Shown in pieces: positions 46,592 through 55,087 of a DNA stretch of 64,000 nucleotides; position 1 is the stretch's first letter; each line of letters begins with the position of its first letter. A program made the translations under genes and the position numbers. Source of the DNA: Lachnospiraceae bacterium EP-SM-12S-S03 (GTDB lineage: Bacteria; Bacillota; Clostridia; Lachnospirales; Lachnospiraceae). The DNA lies in NCBI GenBank assembly GCA_020540725.1, contig JAJBSL010000015.1:1-64000 (forward strand), read 5' to 3'. The notes beneath the pieces are model-generated. The model worked only from the letters and a program-made list of their open reading frames with translations. It did no database searches and had not been told where the DNA came from.

Positions 46592-46915
46592 CTATGCAAT
46601 TGTATTACTTTCTGCGTCCAAATGCTTCCTGATTCCTTTTGCAAATCCTTCATCCGTCACTGCAAGTGATGCACGGAATTCTTTGCCCATTGCATGGCCC
46701 AAGGTATCTTTATCCCCATAAAAATAAATCGGCACCTCGTAGAAATCACACATATTTCTAAACTTCTTCTTTGTATTGTCTGATGCATCCACCGCAACAA
46801 TTACAAGATTTGCAGTGAAATCTTTCACGGCTTTTTCTGTAGAAAACTCACCGCTTACTGTTTTCCCTGCTTTTGTTGCGAGACTGACCAAAGACAAAGC
46901 TTTATTCTGTTTCAA
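46592..46915 (-). CDS. ylxQ: L7Ae/L30e-family ribosomal protein-like (YlxQ)
   Basis: A 107-residue kink-turn RNA-binding fold protein: [23 protein letters not shown] near 8-30 and [15 protein letters not shown] near 38-52. Starts at TTG with AAGGAGATGG upstream, overlapping ylxR by 14 bp. Lies between ylxR and infB as in Bacillus. Target RNA unknown. Confidence 0.92.
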   Translation of the reverse strand: MKQNKALSLVSLATKAGKTVSGEFSTEKAVKDFTANLVIVAVDASDNTKKKFRNMCDFYEVPIYFYGDKDTLGHAMGKEFRASLAVTDEGFAKGIRKHLDAESNTIA

Positions 46916-47180
46916 GTACTTCCATCTCCTTTTTCAATGTCTCATACACTTCTTTCGGAATTGCCTGTTTAAAAGAGCGTTCTAGTCCTTTGCTCTTGAT
47001 TGCTTTTTCAAGACATTCCTTGGAACAACATATATAAGCTCCTCTGCCGTTCTTTTTCCCTGTTGCATCCAGTTCAAATGTGTTCTCCGAAGTTTTCAAA
47101 ACACGCATCATTTCTTTTTTGCTTTTCATCTCTTGGCATCCCACGCATTTTCGCATAGGTACTTTTCTCACACTGTTCAA
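46902..47180 (-). CDS. ylxR: YlxR family RNA-binding protein (RnpM)
   Basis: A DUF448 protein with VPMRKCVGCQEMKSKKEMMRV near the start and GRGAYICCSKECLEKA. In B. subtilis the homologue (RnpM) is reported to bind RNase P. TTG start (AGGATGTGAGCAT upstream); an in-frame GTG three codons on is a second option. 92 residues, between nusA and ylxQ. Confidence 0.92.
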   Translation of the reverse strand: MNSVRKVPMRKCVGCQEMKSKKEMMRVLKTSENTFELDATGKKNGRGAYICCSKECLEKAIKSKGLERSFKQAIPKEVYETLKKEMEVLETE

Positions 47181-47191
47181 ATGCTCACATC

Positions 47192-48319
47192 CTATTCCAT
47201 CACTTCATCCATACCGTTCTCATCTTCTGCACTCTCTGCATTTTCCATAGCAAGCTCCATATAATTTTCTGGAAGTTCACCGGATTGGATTGCCTGTGTC
47301 TCATTCTTAATATCAATCTTATATCCTGTAAGACGTGCTGCAAGTCTTGCATTTTGTCCTTCTTTACCAATAGCAAGAGACAACTGATAATCCGGAACAA
47401 TCACGCTTGCGGTCTTTTCATCCGGATCAGCAGCTACAGAAATTACTTTTGCCGGACTCAATGCATTTTCAATTAAAATTGCCGGGTTGTCACTCCAATT
47501 GATGATATCGATCTTTTCGCCACGAAGTTCATTGACAACCGCATTGACTCTTGCACCGTTCATACCAACGCATGCTCCAACCGGATCTACATCCGGGTCG
47601 TTTGACCATACCGCAATTTTAGAACGTGAACCTGCCTCTCTGGAAATACTCTTGATCTCAACCGTACCGTCTTTCACTTCTGCAACCTCTGCCTCAAAGA
47701 GACGTTTTACAAGTTCTGGGTGCGTGCGGGAAACTAAAATTTTCGGTCCCTTTGTTGTATTCTTTACTTCTACTACATACAATTTGATTCTCTCTGTCGG
47801 CTTAAATACTTCACCTTTTACCTGCTCATTCTCTGTAAGCATTGCATCTGCCTTCCCGAGATTAATACTGATGTTTTTCCCTACATAGCGCTGTACAACA
47901 CCTGTCACAATATCTTTTTCCTTTTCGAAATACTGATCGTACACTACTTTACGCTCTTCCTCTCGGATTTTCTGTAAAATAAGGTTTTTCGCATTTTGTG
48001 TTGCAATACGGCCGAATGATTTTGACTCAATCGGAATCTGTACAATATCGCCAAGGTCAAACTTACTGTCAATCATTTTTGCATTTGCAAGACTGATCTC
48101 CATTACATCATCTTCTACATTTTCTACAACTGTTTTCTCTGCAAATACAGAATAATCGCATGTCTGGCGATCCATAATGACTTTGATATTGTCTGCTTTA
48201 CCGAAATGATTCTTACATGCATTAATTAAAGAATTTTCAATGGCATCCAATAAAGTCTCTTTGCTGATGTCTTTTTCCTGCTCCAAAATTGTCAAAGCTT
48301 CTAATAATTCTGTGTTCAT
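47192..48319 (-). CDS. nusA: Transcription termination/antitermination factor NusA
   Basis: Elongation factor that promotes pausing, hairpin-dependent termination and antitermination. N-terminal RNAP-binding domain (1-125), S1 domain (about 135-200; GVVQRYVGKNISINLGKADA), then two KH domains with VGACVGMNGARVNAVVNEL and LAIGKEGQNARLAARLTGYK. 375 residues, no E. coli-type acidic repeats. ATG after AAGGAGG. Hairpin in the operon leader may allow autoregulation. Confidence 0.97.
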   Translation of the reverse strand: MNTELLEALTILEQEKDISKETLLDAIENSLINACKNHFGKADNIKVIMDRQTCDYSVFAEKTVVENVEDDVMEISLANAKMIDSKFDLGDIVQIPIESKSFGRIATQNAKNLILQKIREEERKVVYDQYFEKEKDIVTGVVQRYVGKNISINLGKADAMLTENEQVKGEVFKPTERIKLYVVEVKNTTKGPKILVSRTHPELVKRLFEAEVAEVKDGTVEIKSISREAGSRSKIAVWSNDPDVDPVGACVGMNGARVNAVVNELRGEKIDIINWSDNPAILIENALSPAKVISVAADPDEKTASVIVPDYQLSLAIGKEGQNARLAARLTGYKIDIKNETQAIQSGELPENYMELAMENAESAEDENGMDEVME

Positions 48320-48336
48320 TTATCTATTCCTCCTTA

Positions 48337-48804
48337 TTAAAAATCAAACGCCAAACGAATCAGTGCGATTTCGCTTCTTTCAAACGTTCTCTTTGTCTCA
48401 TCTTCCATTTCAATTGTTACTGTATCTTTGTCATAATCTGTTAAAATTCCAATAAATTCTTTTTGTTTTTCCACCGCGCGATATGTTCGAATCTCTACCT
48501 CTTCGCCAAGGCTTCTTTTGAAATCTTTCTCTTTCTTCAGCGGTCTTCCAAGCCCCGGTGAGCTCACTTCAAAGATATAACTGTCTTCGATATAGTCCTT
48601 TTCATCTAAAATATCGGAAAAAGCGCGGCTTACAAGTTCACAATCATCTACGGCAATTCCTCCCGGCTTATCGATATATGCTCTGAGATACCATGTACCA
48701 CCTTCCTTTACATACTCTACGTCTACAAGCTCAAATCCATGACTCTCAACAATTGGTATGAGAAGTTCTTCTGTTTTCTGTTCGTATATTTCTTTCTTTG
48801 ACAA
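48337..48804 (-). CDS. rimP: Ribosome maturation factor RimP
   Basis: Acts in 30S assembly. Residues 1-80 hold the N-terminal alpha/beta domain (LVDVEYVKEGGTWYLRAYID) and SSPGLGRPLKKEKDF near 95-110; the SH3-like C-terminal domain follows. A TTG start at 48804 is chosen because AAAGGA lies 9-10 bases upstream; the GTG two codons earlier would be too close. First gene of the nusA-infB operon. 155 residues. Confidence 0.93.
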   Translation of the reverse strand: MSKKEIYEQKTEELLIPIVESHGFELVDVEYVKEGGTWYLRAYIDKPGGIAVDDCELVSRAFSDILDEKDYIEDSYIFEVSSPGLGRPLKKEKDFKRSLGEEVEIRTYRAVEKQKEFIGILTDYDKDTVTIEMEDETKRTFERSEIALIRLAFDF

Positions 48805-48830
48805 ATCCACTCTTCCTTTCAGTTATACTA

Positions 48831-48860
48831 ACAAAAAGAGTGAACAAAACGTTCACTCTT
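48831..48860 (-). terminator. Hairpin with U-tract in the leader of the rimP-nusA operon
   Basis: AAGAGTGAAC (48836-48845) and GTTCACTCTT (48851-48860) form a perfect 10-bp stem with a 5-base loop; on the minus strand it runs into CTTTTTGTTAG. It lies between a consensus promoter (48889-48917) and rimP, so it can act as an attenuator for the operon as well as ending the upstream kinase gene transcript. Confidence 0.75.
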
Positions 48861-48888
48861 ATGTCGGCCTCCTATGTAACTAGTTATC

Positions 48889-48917
48889 AGTATAACACTT
48901 TACGCTATGAAAAGCAA
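48889..48917 (-). promoter_or_regulatory. Sigma-A promoter of rimP-nusA-infB operon
   Basis: TTGCTT (48912-48917), 17-bp spacer, TATACT (48889-48894) on the minus strand. The leader is about 80 bases, includes AGGAGG at about 48868-48873 and the hairpin above. Confidence 0.6.
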
Positions 48918-48923
48918 GCGATT

Positions 48924-49403
48924 TTATTTTATTTTCCGGAAATCGCTTTCAAACAATTTACTTTCATATGGTTCCAACATTTTCTTGATCTCCAACATAT
49001 CCTTCCTGCAATACTGATTTGTCCATCTGATCAAACCACATACAGATTTCCATGTCTCCCTTTTTCCTTGTTCTAAACCAAGTTTTCTTTTTAAAAATCG
49101 TTTCCATATCCTATACGTATAAATTCTATGCGGAACCTCAAGTAAATATATTTGATCCGCCTCCGCAAAACTCTGTTCACACCACGTATAATATACACCT
49201 TCCATGATCCAATCATCTTGTTTCAAAATTTCCTGCAGCATATCTGCCCTTTTCTGCTTGTCTCGTTTTACTCCATAACATTTTGCACGATTATCCCATT
49301 GCAGATTATCCAGATCATAATGTGGGATGTGATACTTTTGGGCAAGCTGAGTTGCTAAATAAGTTTTTCCGCTTCCGCTCCCTCCGATAATACGTATTTT
49401 CAT
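48924..49403 (-). CDS. P-loop nucleoside kinase-like protein (FlaR/topology-modulation family)
   Basis: Resembles adenylate-kinase-fold proteins annotated as DNA topology modulation protein FlaR; function unproven. Walker A GGSGSGKT (7-14), YDLDNLQW (about 33-40) and DDWIMEGVYY (about 67-76) are typical. 159 residues. ATG chosen after AAAGGAG. It follows the threonine aldolase-like gene by 10 bp. The N-terminal half of the fusion gene at 60844-62088 belongs to the same family. Confidence 0.8.
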   Translation of the reverse strand: MKIRIIGGSGSGKTYLATQLAQKYHIPHYDLDNLQWDNRAKCYGVKRDKQKRADMLQEILKQDDWIMEGVYYTWCEQSFAEADQIYLLEVPHRIYTYRIWKRFLKRKLGLEQGKRETWKSVCGLIRWTNQYCRKDMLEIKKMLEPYESKLFESDFRKIK

Positions 49404-49413
49404 TTTGTCTCCT

Positions 49414-50436
49414 TTACAGAATCTCAATCAATGCTTTTACATCCTCTTCTCTTGTTGCCCAACTTGTCGCAAACCGGACAACTGTATGAGTATCATCTGC
49501 CTTTTCCCAAAAGTCAAATGCAACCTGTTTTTTCAATTCCTTGATTTTCTCATTTTCCAACACAATGAAAATCTGGTTTGTCGGATTCTTCTGATAAAAA
49601 ATATATCCTTTTTCTTCAAATACCTGTCGAAGCATATTTGCGGTTTTTATTGCATTTCTACTGATTTCTGTATATAAATTATCTGTAAACAGTGTGTCAA
49701 ACTGCAATGCGGTAAGTCTTCCTTTTGCAAGCAGTGCACCATGTTGTTTGATGATCGTCAGGAAGTGCTTTGGCGCCTTTCTCGGGAACACAACTGCTTC
49801 TCCGCAAAGCGCTCCTACCTTCGTTCCTCCGATATAAAAAGCATCACAATATTTTGCAATATCCGCAAGTGTCACTTCTGTTCCATCACTCACAAGCGCA
49901 TAGCCCATACGCGCTCCGTCCAAATAAAGCGGAATGTGGTATTCTTTACACACTTCCGAAATATCTTGCAATTCTTTCTTTGTATACAGTGTGCCAAGTT
50001 CTGTCGGATGCGAAATATACGTCATTCCCGGGAATACCATATGTTCATGATTGGCATCCTCATAGAATGTTGCAATGAATTCCCGTAGTTCCTTTGCACA
50101 TATTTTACCGTCATGTTGGGGAATTGTAAGCACCTTGTGTCCAGTAAACTCGATTGCTCCAGCCTCATGAACATTCACATGCCCCGTCTCCGCTGCGACA
50201 ACACCCTCATACTGATTTAAAACCGCATCAATCACTGTCTGATTTGTCTGTGTACCTCCCACGAGAAAATATACATCTGCATCCGGGCAATTGCATGCCT
50301 GACGAATTTTTTCTTTCGCAGAATCACTGTACTTATCTGTACCATACCCGGACAAGCTCTCCCTGTTTGTCTCTACCAGTCTTTCCAGTATTTTTTCATG
50401 TGCTCCTTCTGAATAATCATTTACAAAACTTAACAT
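49414..50436 (-). CDS. PLP-dependent threonine aldolase / beta-eliminating lyase family protein
   Basis: Fold type I PLP enzyme of the low-specificity L-threonine aldolase group, which splits threonine to glycine and acetaldehyde. Starts MLSFVNDYSEGAHEKILERL; substrate/PLP regions FLVGGTQTNQTV, ETGHVNVHEAGAIE, LDGARMGYAL and the Schiff-base lysine in YIGGTKVGALCGE. 340 residues. ATG selected after CAGGAGG; the long upstream frame lacks a ribosome site. Substrate specificity is not certain. Confidence 0.87.
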   Translation of the reverse strand: MLSFVNDYSEGAHEKILERLVETNRESLSGYGTDKYSDSAKEKIRQACNCPDADVYFLVGGTQTNQTVIDAVLNQYEGVVAAETGHVNVHEAGAIEFTGHKVLTIPQHDGKICAKELREFIATFYEDANHEHMVFPGMTYISHPTELGTLYTKKELQDISEVCKEYHIPLYLDGARMGYALVSDGTEVTLADIAKYCDAFYIGGTKVGALCGEAVVFPRKAPKHFLTIIKQHGALLAKGRLTALQFDTLFTDNLYTEISRNAIKTANMLRQVFEEKGYIFYQKNPTNQIFIVLENEKIKELKKQVAFDFWEKADDTHTVVRFATSWATREEDVKALIEIL

Positions 50437-50518
50437 TTCTTTTCCTCCTGCTATATTCTTATTCTTTATTTTTCGGCAATGCCCAATCATATTCCTATCT
50501 CTGTTCCATCTGATAAGC

Positions 50519-50896
50519 TCAATCTTCCCTGGTATCGCCACCTGAAATTCTAACCTCTTGCGCATTGTATGCCCGGACTGTTGTTCCATCTTCTTTTCCT
50601 AATGTTCTTGCTGAAGAATCTCTATACAATACGCTCACATACATATTTTCAAAATCTTCTGCTGTAAGTCTTCCACCACTGTCTTGAAGTTTTCCCATCC
50701 ATGATACGACAGATGTTTCATCTGTCAGCAGAATTCCTATCTCTTCACTCTCCTCTGTCTGCATAATAAACGAAACGACTCCTATATCCTCATTACTCTG
50801 AATCTCTACTACTTGTCCCTCCACATGTTTTTCATTCGAACAACCTAGTAAGAAAAAGGCTGTTCCTAGCACCACACACCAAAATATTTTCTTCAT
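50519..50896 (-). CDS. Hypothetical lipoprotein
   Basis: Signal peptide with lipobox LLGC, lipidated Cys at residue 19 (ATG at 50896 after AAGGAG). The mature 107-residue part looks like a small beta-rich domain (VEGQVVEIQSNEDIGVVSF). No family recognised. It has its own upstream promoter candidate and a leader of about 130 bases. Confidence 0.75.
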   Translation of the reverse strand: MKKIFWCVVLGTAFFLLGCSNEKHVEGQVVEIQSNEDIGVVSFIMQTEESEEIGILLTDETSVVSWMGKLQDSGGRLTAEDFENMYVSVLYRDSSARTLGKEDGTTVRAYNAQEVRISGGDTRED

Positions 50897-50934
50897 GTAA
50901 AACAACTCCTTTCTTATTCATCGAAATCACACAG

Positions 50935-51033
50935 TTACAAATTTTCCATGCCTAATTCCCTCAAAAATCGTTGTTTTATCTCCCTAAAATGTGGATGTTC
51001 TACCGTATAAGATTTACTTCCTTTTATATATTT
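50935..51033 (-). pseudogene. Possible 3' coding relic (32 codons, no start)
   Basis: In one minus-strand frame, after a TGA at 51034-51036, 32 codons read as a charged, protein-like C-terminus (VEHPHFREIKQRFLRELGM) to a TAA. There is no start codon with a ribosome site at its beginning. It could be the last part of a lost gene, or chance in the lipoprotein leader. No family recognised. Confidence 0.25.
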
Positions 51034-51035
51034 TC

Positions 51036-51065
51036 AGTATATCACATAGACGCAAATTACAACAA
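51036..51065 (-). promoter_or_regulatory. Candidate promoter of the lipoprotein gene
   Basis: TTGTTG (51060-51065), 18-bp spacer, TATACT (51036-51041) on the minus strand, about 140 bp before the lipoprotein ATG. Confidence 0.5.
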
Positions 51066-51170
51066 CTGCTTTTATTCTCCCGTATTATGTTGTTCTCATA
51101 TATTTGACTATATCATTTTATATCCCACAGAAAATCAGAGCACCATTTAGGCAGCAATGTGTCTCAGACC

Positions 51171-51335
51171 TGTCCCTTTTTCCCCTAAGCCCTGTCCCCT
51201 TTTTCAATCAAGTATGTCCCTTTCTTTGTTTTTCACCATATTTTTCGCAAAAACAATGGATAAAATACAGTTAGGGACATAGTAAAACTTAATTCGGGAC
51301 GTAGTAAAGTTACACTTTACTACGTCCCGAATTAA
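51171..51335. repeat. REP-like repeats with a 22-bp perfect palindrome
   Basis: TGTCCC strings at 51171, 51193 and 51215 (period 22) are followed by GGGACATAGTAAAACTT (51274-51290), then GGGACGTAGTAAAGTT (51296-51311; again 22-bp period). The second copy forms with its complement a stem of 22 bp (51289-51310 with 51314-51335) around a 3-base loop, 3 bp after the gpmI stop. The pattern of short GGGAC repeats and palindromes resembles REP elements moved by Y1 transposases. The stem may also end gpmI transcripts. Confidence 0.7.
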
Positions 51336-51337
51336 AA

Positions 51338-52876
51338 CTATTTCACTAACAATGATTTTCCTGTCATTTCTTTTGGCTGTTCCATTCCCATCAATTCGAT
51401 CAATGTCGGAGCAATATCAGCCAGGCATCCGCCTTCTCTTAATTTATATACCGGATCCGCATTCACAAGAATGAACGGTACCGGATTTGTTGTATGTGCA
51501 GTAAATGGTTCTCCTGTTTCATAATCTACCAATTGCTCTGCATTACCATGATCCGCACAGATGAACATCTGACCATTCACTTCTTTGATTGCATCTACTG
51601 CTTTCCCAACACATTCATCTACTGCTTCAATTGCTTTTACTGCTGCATTTTCTACTCCGGTATGTCCAACCATATCTGGATTTGCAAAGTTAATGATGAT
51701 CACATCATATTCCTGAGATTTGATCGCATTCACCAATTTATCACTCACTTCAAATGCACTCATTTCCGGCTGAAGGTCATATGTTGCAACCTTCGGTGAT
51801 TTCACAAGAATTCTGTCTTCTCCCTTGTTTGGTTCTTCTACACCGCCATTAAAGAAAAATGTTACATGTGCATATTTTTCTGTTTCAGCAATTCTCGCCT
51901 GCTTTAATCCGTTTGCTGCAAGGAATTCACCGAATGTATTTGTAATTTCTGTTTTATGGAAAGCAACCAATTTGTTCTGGATTGTTACATCATATTCCGT
52001 AAAACATACGTAAGTTGTTTTTACTCTTGCTCCACGGTCAAACCCGTCAAACTCTTCATCGCAGAATGTTCTTGTAATTTCTCTTGCTCTGTCCGGTCTG
52101 AAGTTAAAGAAAATAATCGAGTCATTATCTTTGATTGTTGCAACCGGTGCACCATTTTCCATAATCACAGTCGGAAGAACAAACTCGTCTGTTTTCTCAT
52201 TATCATAAGAAGCCTGCACTGCCGAAACCGCATCATCTGCTTTTACACCTTCCCCTTTTACAATGGCATTATACGCAAGTTCTACACGATCCCAACGGTT
52301 GTCTCTATCCATTGCATAATAGCGTCCCATCACAGAAGCAATTTTACCAACACCGATTTCTTTCATCTTGTCTGCAAGCTCTGCAACGTAATCCTTACCG
52401 GAAGCAGGTGGTGTATCACGTCCATCTAAGAAGCAATGTACATATACTTTCTCGATTCCCTGTCTCTTTGCCAACTCCAAAAGTCCGTAAATATGTGTAT
52501 TATGGCTATGAACACCTCCATCAGAAACAAGTCCATACATATGAAGTGCAGAATCATGTTCTTTTACATTTGCACACGCAGCAAGAAGCGCTTCATTTTC
52601 AAAGAAATCTCCGTCCTGAATTGCTTTCGTAATCTTTGTCAGATCCTGGTATACAATACGTCCTGCCCCCATATTCAAATGTCCGACTTCAGAATTTCCC
52701 ATCTGGCCTTCCGGAAGACCAACTGCCATGCCGCTTGCATTACCCTTTACAAACGGACATTCAGACATTAATCGATCCATTACAGGTGTCTTTCCTTCAA
52801 AAACCGCATTGGCCTCATGTTTATCATTGAGTCCATATCCATCAAGAATCATTAAAACTGTTGGTTTTTTGCTCAT
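51338..52876 (-). CDS. gpmI: Cofactor-independent phosphoglycerate mutase
   Basis: Interconverts 3- and 2-phosphoglycerate through a phosphoserine with two Mn2+. Metal site [11 protein letters not shown] near the start, the nucleophile Ser in [16 protein letters not shown] (about 57-72), DGRDTPP and the C-terminal [23 protein letters not shown] motifs (split by position). 512 residues. Transcribed alone from its own promoter. Confidence 0.98.
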   Translation of the reverse strand: MSKKPTVLMILDGYGLNDKHEANAVFEGKTPVMDRLMSECPFVKGNASGMAVGLPEGQMGNSEVGHLNMGAGRIVYQDLTKITKAIQDGDFFENEALLAACANVKEHDSALHMYGLVSDGGVHSHNTHIYGLLELAKRQGIEKVYVHCFLDGRDTPPASGKDYVAELADKMKEIGVGKIASVMGRYYAMDRDNRWDRVELAYNAIVKGEGVKADDAVSAVQASYDNEKTDEFVLPTVIMENGAPVATIKDNDSIIFFNFRPDRAREITRTFCDEEFDGFDRGARVKTTYVCFTEYDVTIQNKLVAFHKTEITNTFGEFLAANGLKQARIAETEKYAHVTFFFNGGVEEPNKGEDRILVKSPKVATYDLQPEMSAFEVSDKLVNAIKSQEYDVIIINFANPDMVGHTGVENAAVKAIEAVDECVGKAVDAIKEVNGQMFICADHGNAEQLVDYETGEPFTAHTTNPVPFILVNADPVYKLREGGCLADIAPTLIELMGMEQPKEMTGKSLLVK

Positions 52877-52926
52877 CTTTTCTATCTCCTTTATGTTAAA
52901 TAATTATCGTTTCGCTTACTTGGTTT

Positions 52927-52955
52927 ATTTTACATGATTTTTCTGTCTCTTGCAA
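52927..52955 (-). promoter_or_regulatory. Sigma-A promoter of gpmI
   Basis: TTGCAA (52950-52955), 17-bp spacer, TAAAAT (52927-52932) on the minus strand, 51 bp before the ATG. Confidence 0.65.
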
Positions 52956-52966
52956 GAGCGAACCTC

Positions 52967-53671
52967 TTATAAGTGCATTCTTCGCCGAACCTCTTCCCGA
53001 AGTCTTGAAATCCGCATCACCGTAATCAGAGAAACCGTAATAATAGCTGCACATACAAGTACTACTGCTGACCATGTAATATCAATCTTCTGTTCCAGAT
53101 AATAGATAACGCTCACATTGATTCCCACACAGAATATGGCAATTCCGATCACTGTAAGCATTGCCGTAAATAAAATAGACTTACTTACATGCTGTTTCAG
53201 GTAAATGAATATCGCTGCAAGAACCGTTCCCAACCAAATGACCGGAACCGCAATCCCCCGGAACCAGTCAATCCCGTGGTTTACCTCCGCCACCATATAC
53301 ACATATAAAAGCAAAGCTCCTCCATCAATCAATGTCATGATTACAACGGGAAGTTTACGATATAACAGCACCGGCAAACAGAATAATAAGATAACTGCAC
53401 ACGCTGTGATCACGTATAAAGACCACAAACTCTTTGTATATACAAATGCATTCAAAATCCCACATCCAAGAGCTGTGCTTCCTAAAAGCACGATCAGAAG
53501 AATTGCAATATCTGTTCTTCTTACTTTCTCTACCGTCCCCCTCTCTTCGGGGTAGGGAGATTTTACTTTTTTCTCCGGATTCATATCCGGATGATATACA
53601 GGAGTATTGCATAAAGGACACTTTTCTAAAGACTCCTCAAGCTTCACTCCGCAATTCACACAATAAGCCAT
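52967..53671 (-). CDS. Zinc-ribbon multi-pass membrane protein (DUF6320-like)
   Basis: N-terminal zinc ribbon with C4/C7 and C18/C21 (CVNCG, CPLCN), a basic linker, then about six membrane helices from residue 52 to 222 and a short basic tail. Resembles the DUF6320 family, of unknown function, from memory. 234 residues. It starts 11 bp after the acyltransferase-like gene and is probably cotranscribed with it. Confidence 0.75.
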   Translation of the reverse strand: MAYCVNCGVKLEESLEKCPLCNTPVYHPDMNPEKKVKSPYPEERGTVEKVRRTDIAILLIVLLGSTALGCGILNAFVYTKSLWSLYVITACAVILLFCLPVLLYRKLPVVIMTLIDGGALLLYVYMVAEVNHGIDWFRGIAVPVIWLGTVLAAIFIYLKQHVSKSILFTAMLTVIGIAIFCVGINVSVIYYLEQKIDITWSAVVLVCAAIITVSLITVMRISRLREEVRRRMHL

Positions 53672-53682
53672 ATTCTATCCTC

Positions 53683-54957
53683 TCAATTCCGGTTACTTCG
53701 AATTGTAACCTGGATTCCATCTTCTACCAGTTTTCTGAAAAACAATCGTTCTACATCACTTTCTATAATTCCGCTTGTAAAATTCACGGTTGTAAATCCT
53801 TCATAACTGATGATGGCACAATTGGTTCTTGCCGAAAACGGATGTCCCATAAGTACATCAAATCGTTCCACATAGGATACCATTTCTTTTGGAAGCGAAA
53901 CGACCCCCAGGTTCGTAAGTCCTGCCGAAGACTGACAATCCTGTACCCGTTTATAAAACTGTTTTACAACCATATCCTTCAGAAAAAGCGGTACAATTCG
54001 AATAAAAGGACTTTGCAATGTCTTTGCATTTGTTGTTATATCCGCATTCAGAAATTTTCCATTCAAATAATAGCGCATATAGTAATGAACCTGTTTTAAA
54101 ATTTCTTCAAAACTATACTCTCCCATGCGCGGATCTATTCCAGGGTAAACCATGGTAATAAAATTCCGAAGTGTAGATGACGGGAAAAACTGCCGCAAAT
54201 TTACAGGCATTGCAATCCTCACTGGTTTCTCTTTCCAGACTCTGCTGCTTTTCTGTTTTTCCATTAACGCATAAATAAGAACCGCATTCAAATATTCTGT
54301 AATGGTCACGCCATACTTCTTCGCTGTTGCTTTCAATTCTTTCACAGACATCGTACCACAAATAATATTCAGGGTGTAAAATGGTTCCCTTGTTCCTCTG
54401 ACACGGTACGCACTCCCCTGACTCCTTTTCGGGGTCACTTTCGAATTGGCATACTTCATATAAGCATCCTCTAACTCACATGCTTTGGGTTGTTCTTCTA
54501 TATCAAGAATTCCTTCTTCGTTCGGGATCTCTACTCCTTGCATCCGCAGATATACTGCTGCCAGCGTCTTCACAAATATCAGTGCTCCAAGTCCGTCTGC
54601 AATGGAATGAAATACTTCCAGTGCAATCTGCTTCTGGTAATAGTAAATCCGGATCAAATACCTATGCTTAGAGTGAAAATCCATCGGCATACAAGGATTC
54701 TTCACATCCCGTTCTACTTTGGGAAGCGGCCGTCGATTTGGCTCCAGATATCTCCAGAAAAAACCTTTCCGTAAATCCACTTTAAAAGAAGGAAATCTTG
54801 GCATTATCTGTTCAAAAGCTTTTTGCAGTATTTCCGGTTTCACCTCATCTTTCAGGGTAAGAGACACACGAAAAGTAGAAGAAAAACTTTTCTTCTGTAA
54901 CGTTGGATACACATTTCCTGATAAATCTAGTTTAAACCATTCTTTCCTTCCAGCCAT
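53683..54957 (-). CDS. Condensation-fold acyltransferase (alcohol acetyltransferase-like)
   Basis: Resembles the chloramphenicol-acetyltransferase/NRPS condensation superfamily and alcohol acetyltransferases. The catalytic HHxxxDG appears as FHSIADG (116-122), keeping the second His (117) and Asp (121) but not the first His. EWFKLDLSGNVYP near the N-terminus is typical for this subgroup. 424 residues from ATG 54957; an ATG at 54981 would lie at the predicted transcription start and lacks a ribosome site. Acceptor and donor unknown; likely one functional unit with the zinc-ribbon membrane protein and the divergent esterase. Confidence 0.75.
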   Translation of the reverse strand: MAGRKEWFKLDLSGNVYPTLQKKSFSSTFRVSLTLKDEVKPEILQKAFEQIMPRFPSFKVDLRKGFFWRYLEPNRRPLPKVERDVKNPCMPMDFHSKHRYLIRIYYYQKQIALEVFHSIADGLGALIFVKTLAAVYLRMQGVEIPNEEGILDIEEQPKACELEDAYMKYANSKVTPKRSQGSAYRVRGTREPFYTLNIICGTMSVKELKATAKKYGVTITEYLNAVLIYALMEKQKSSRVWKEKPVRIAMPVNLRQFFPSSTLRNFITMVYPGIDPRMGEYSFEEILKQVHYYMRYYLNGKFLNADITTNAKTLQSPFIRIVPLFLKDMVVKQFYKRVQDCQSSAGLTNLGVVSLPKEMVSYVERFDVLMGHPFSARTNCAIISYEGFTTVNFTSGIIESDVERLFFRKLVEDGIQVTIRSNRN

Positions 54958-54989
54958 ATCTTCTCTCTCATTTCTTTTCATTTAATCAC

Positions 54990-55018
54990 ATTATAAAGAA
55001 TCTCGTTGTATCTGGCAA
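54990..55018 (-). promoter_or_regulatory. Sigma-A promoter of the acyltransferase gene
   Basis: TTGCCA (55013-55018), 17-bp spacer, TATAAT (54990-54995) on the minus strand. It overlaps face to face with the promoter of the divergent esterase. Confidence 0.65.
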
Positions 55019-55053
55019 CTATCTTGTGGTAATATAGTTTATATTGTGTAAAC
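55006..55053 (+). promoter_or_regulatory. Promoter of the esterase gene with a nearby inverted repeat
   Basis: TTGTAT (55006-55011), 18-bp spacer, TAATAT (55030-55035). Just downstream GTTTA (55037-55041) and TAAAC (55049-55053) form an inverted repeat around 7 bases, a possible operator. The overlap with the minus-strand promoter suggests coordinated control. Confidence 0.45.
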
Positions 55054-55087
55054 AACATACGAAGTTCAAAAGATGAAAGGAGCTCTT

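Larger units (their letters stand above)
50897..51337. other. Gene-free region between lipoprotein gene and gpmI
   Basis: Contains, from low to high: the lipoprotein leader with a 32-codon open stretch that looks coding but has no start (50938-51033); a promoter (51036-51065); an AT-rich segment; three TGTCCC-type repeats (about 51170-51225); and a tandem plus inverted GGGAC(A/G)TAGTAAA repeat ending in a 22-bp palindrome directly after gpmI (51274-51335). No transposase gene is present. Confidence 0.7.

Noticed and set aside
54958..54981. Upstream ATG of the acyltransferase gene
   Set aside because: It has no ribosome site and lies almost at the predicted transcription start; the ATG at 54957 is preferred, although leaderless use cannot be fully excluded.
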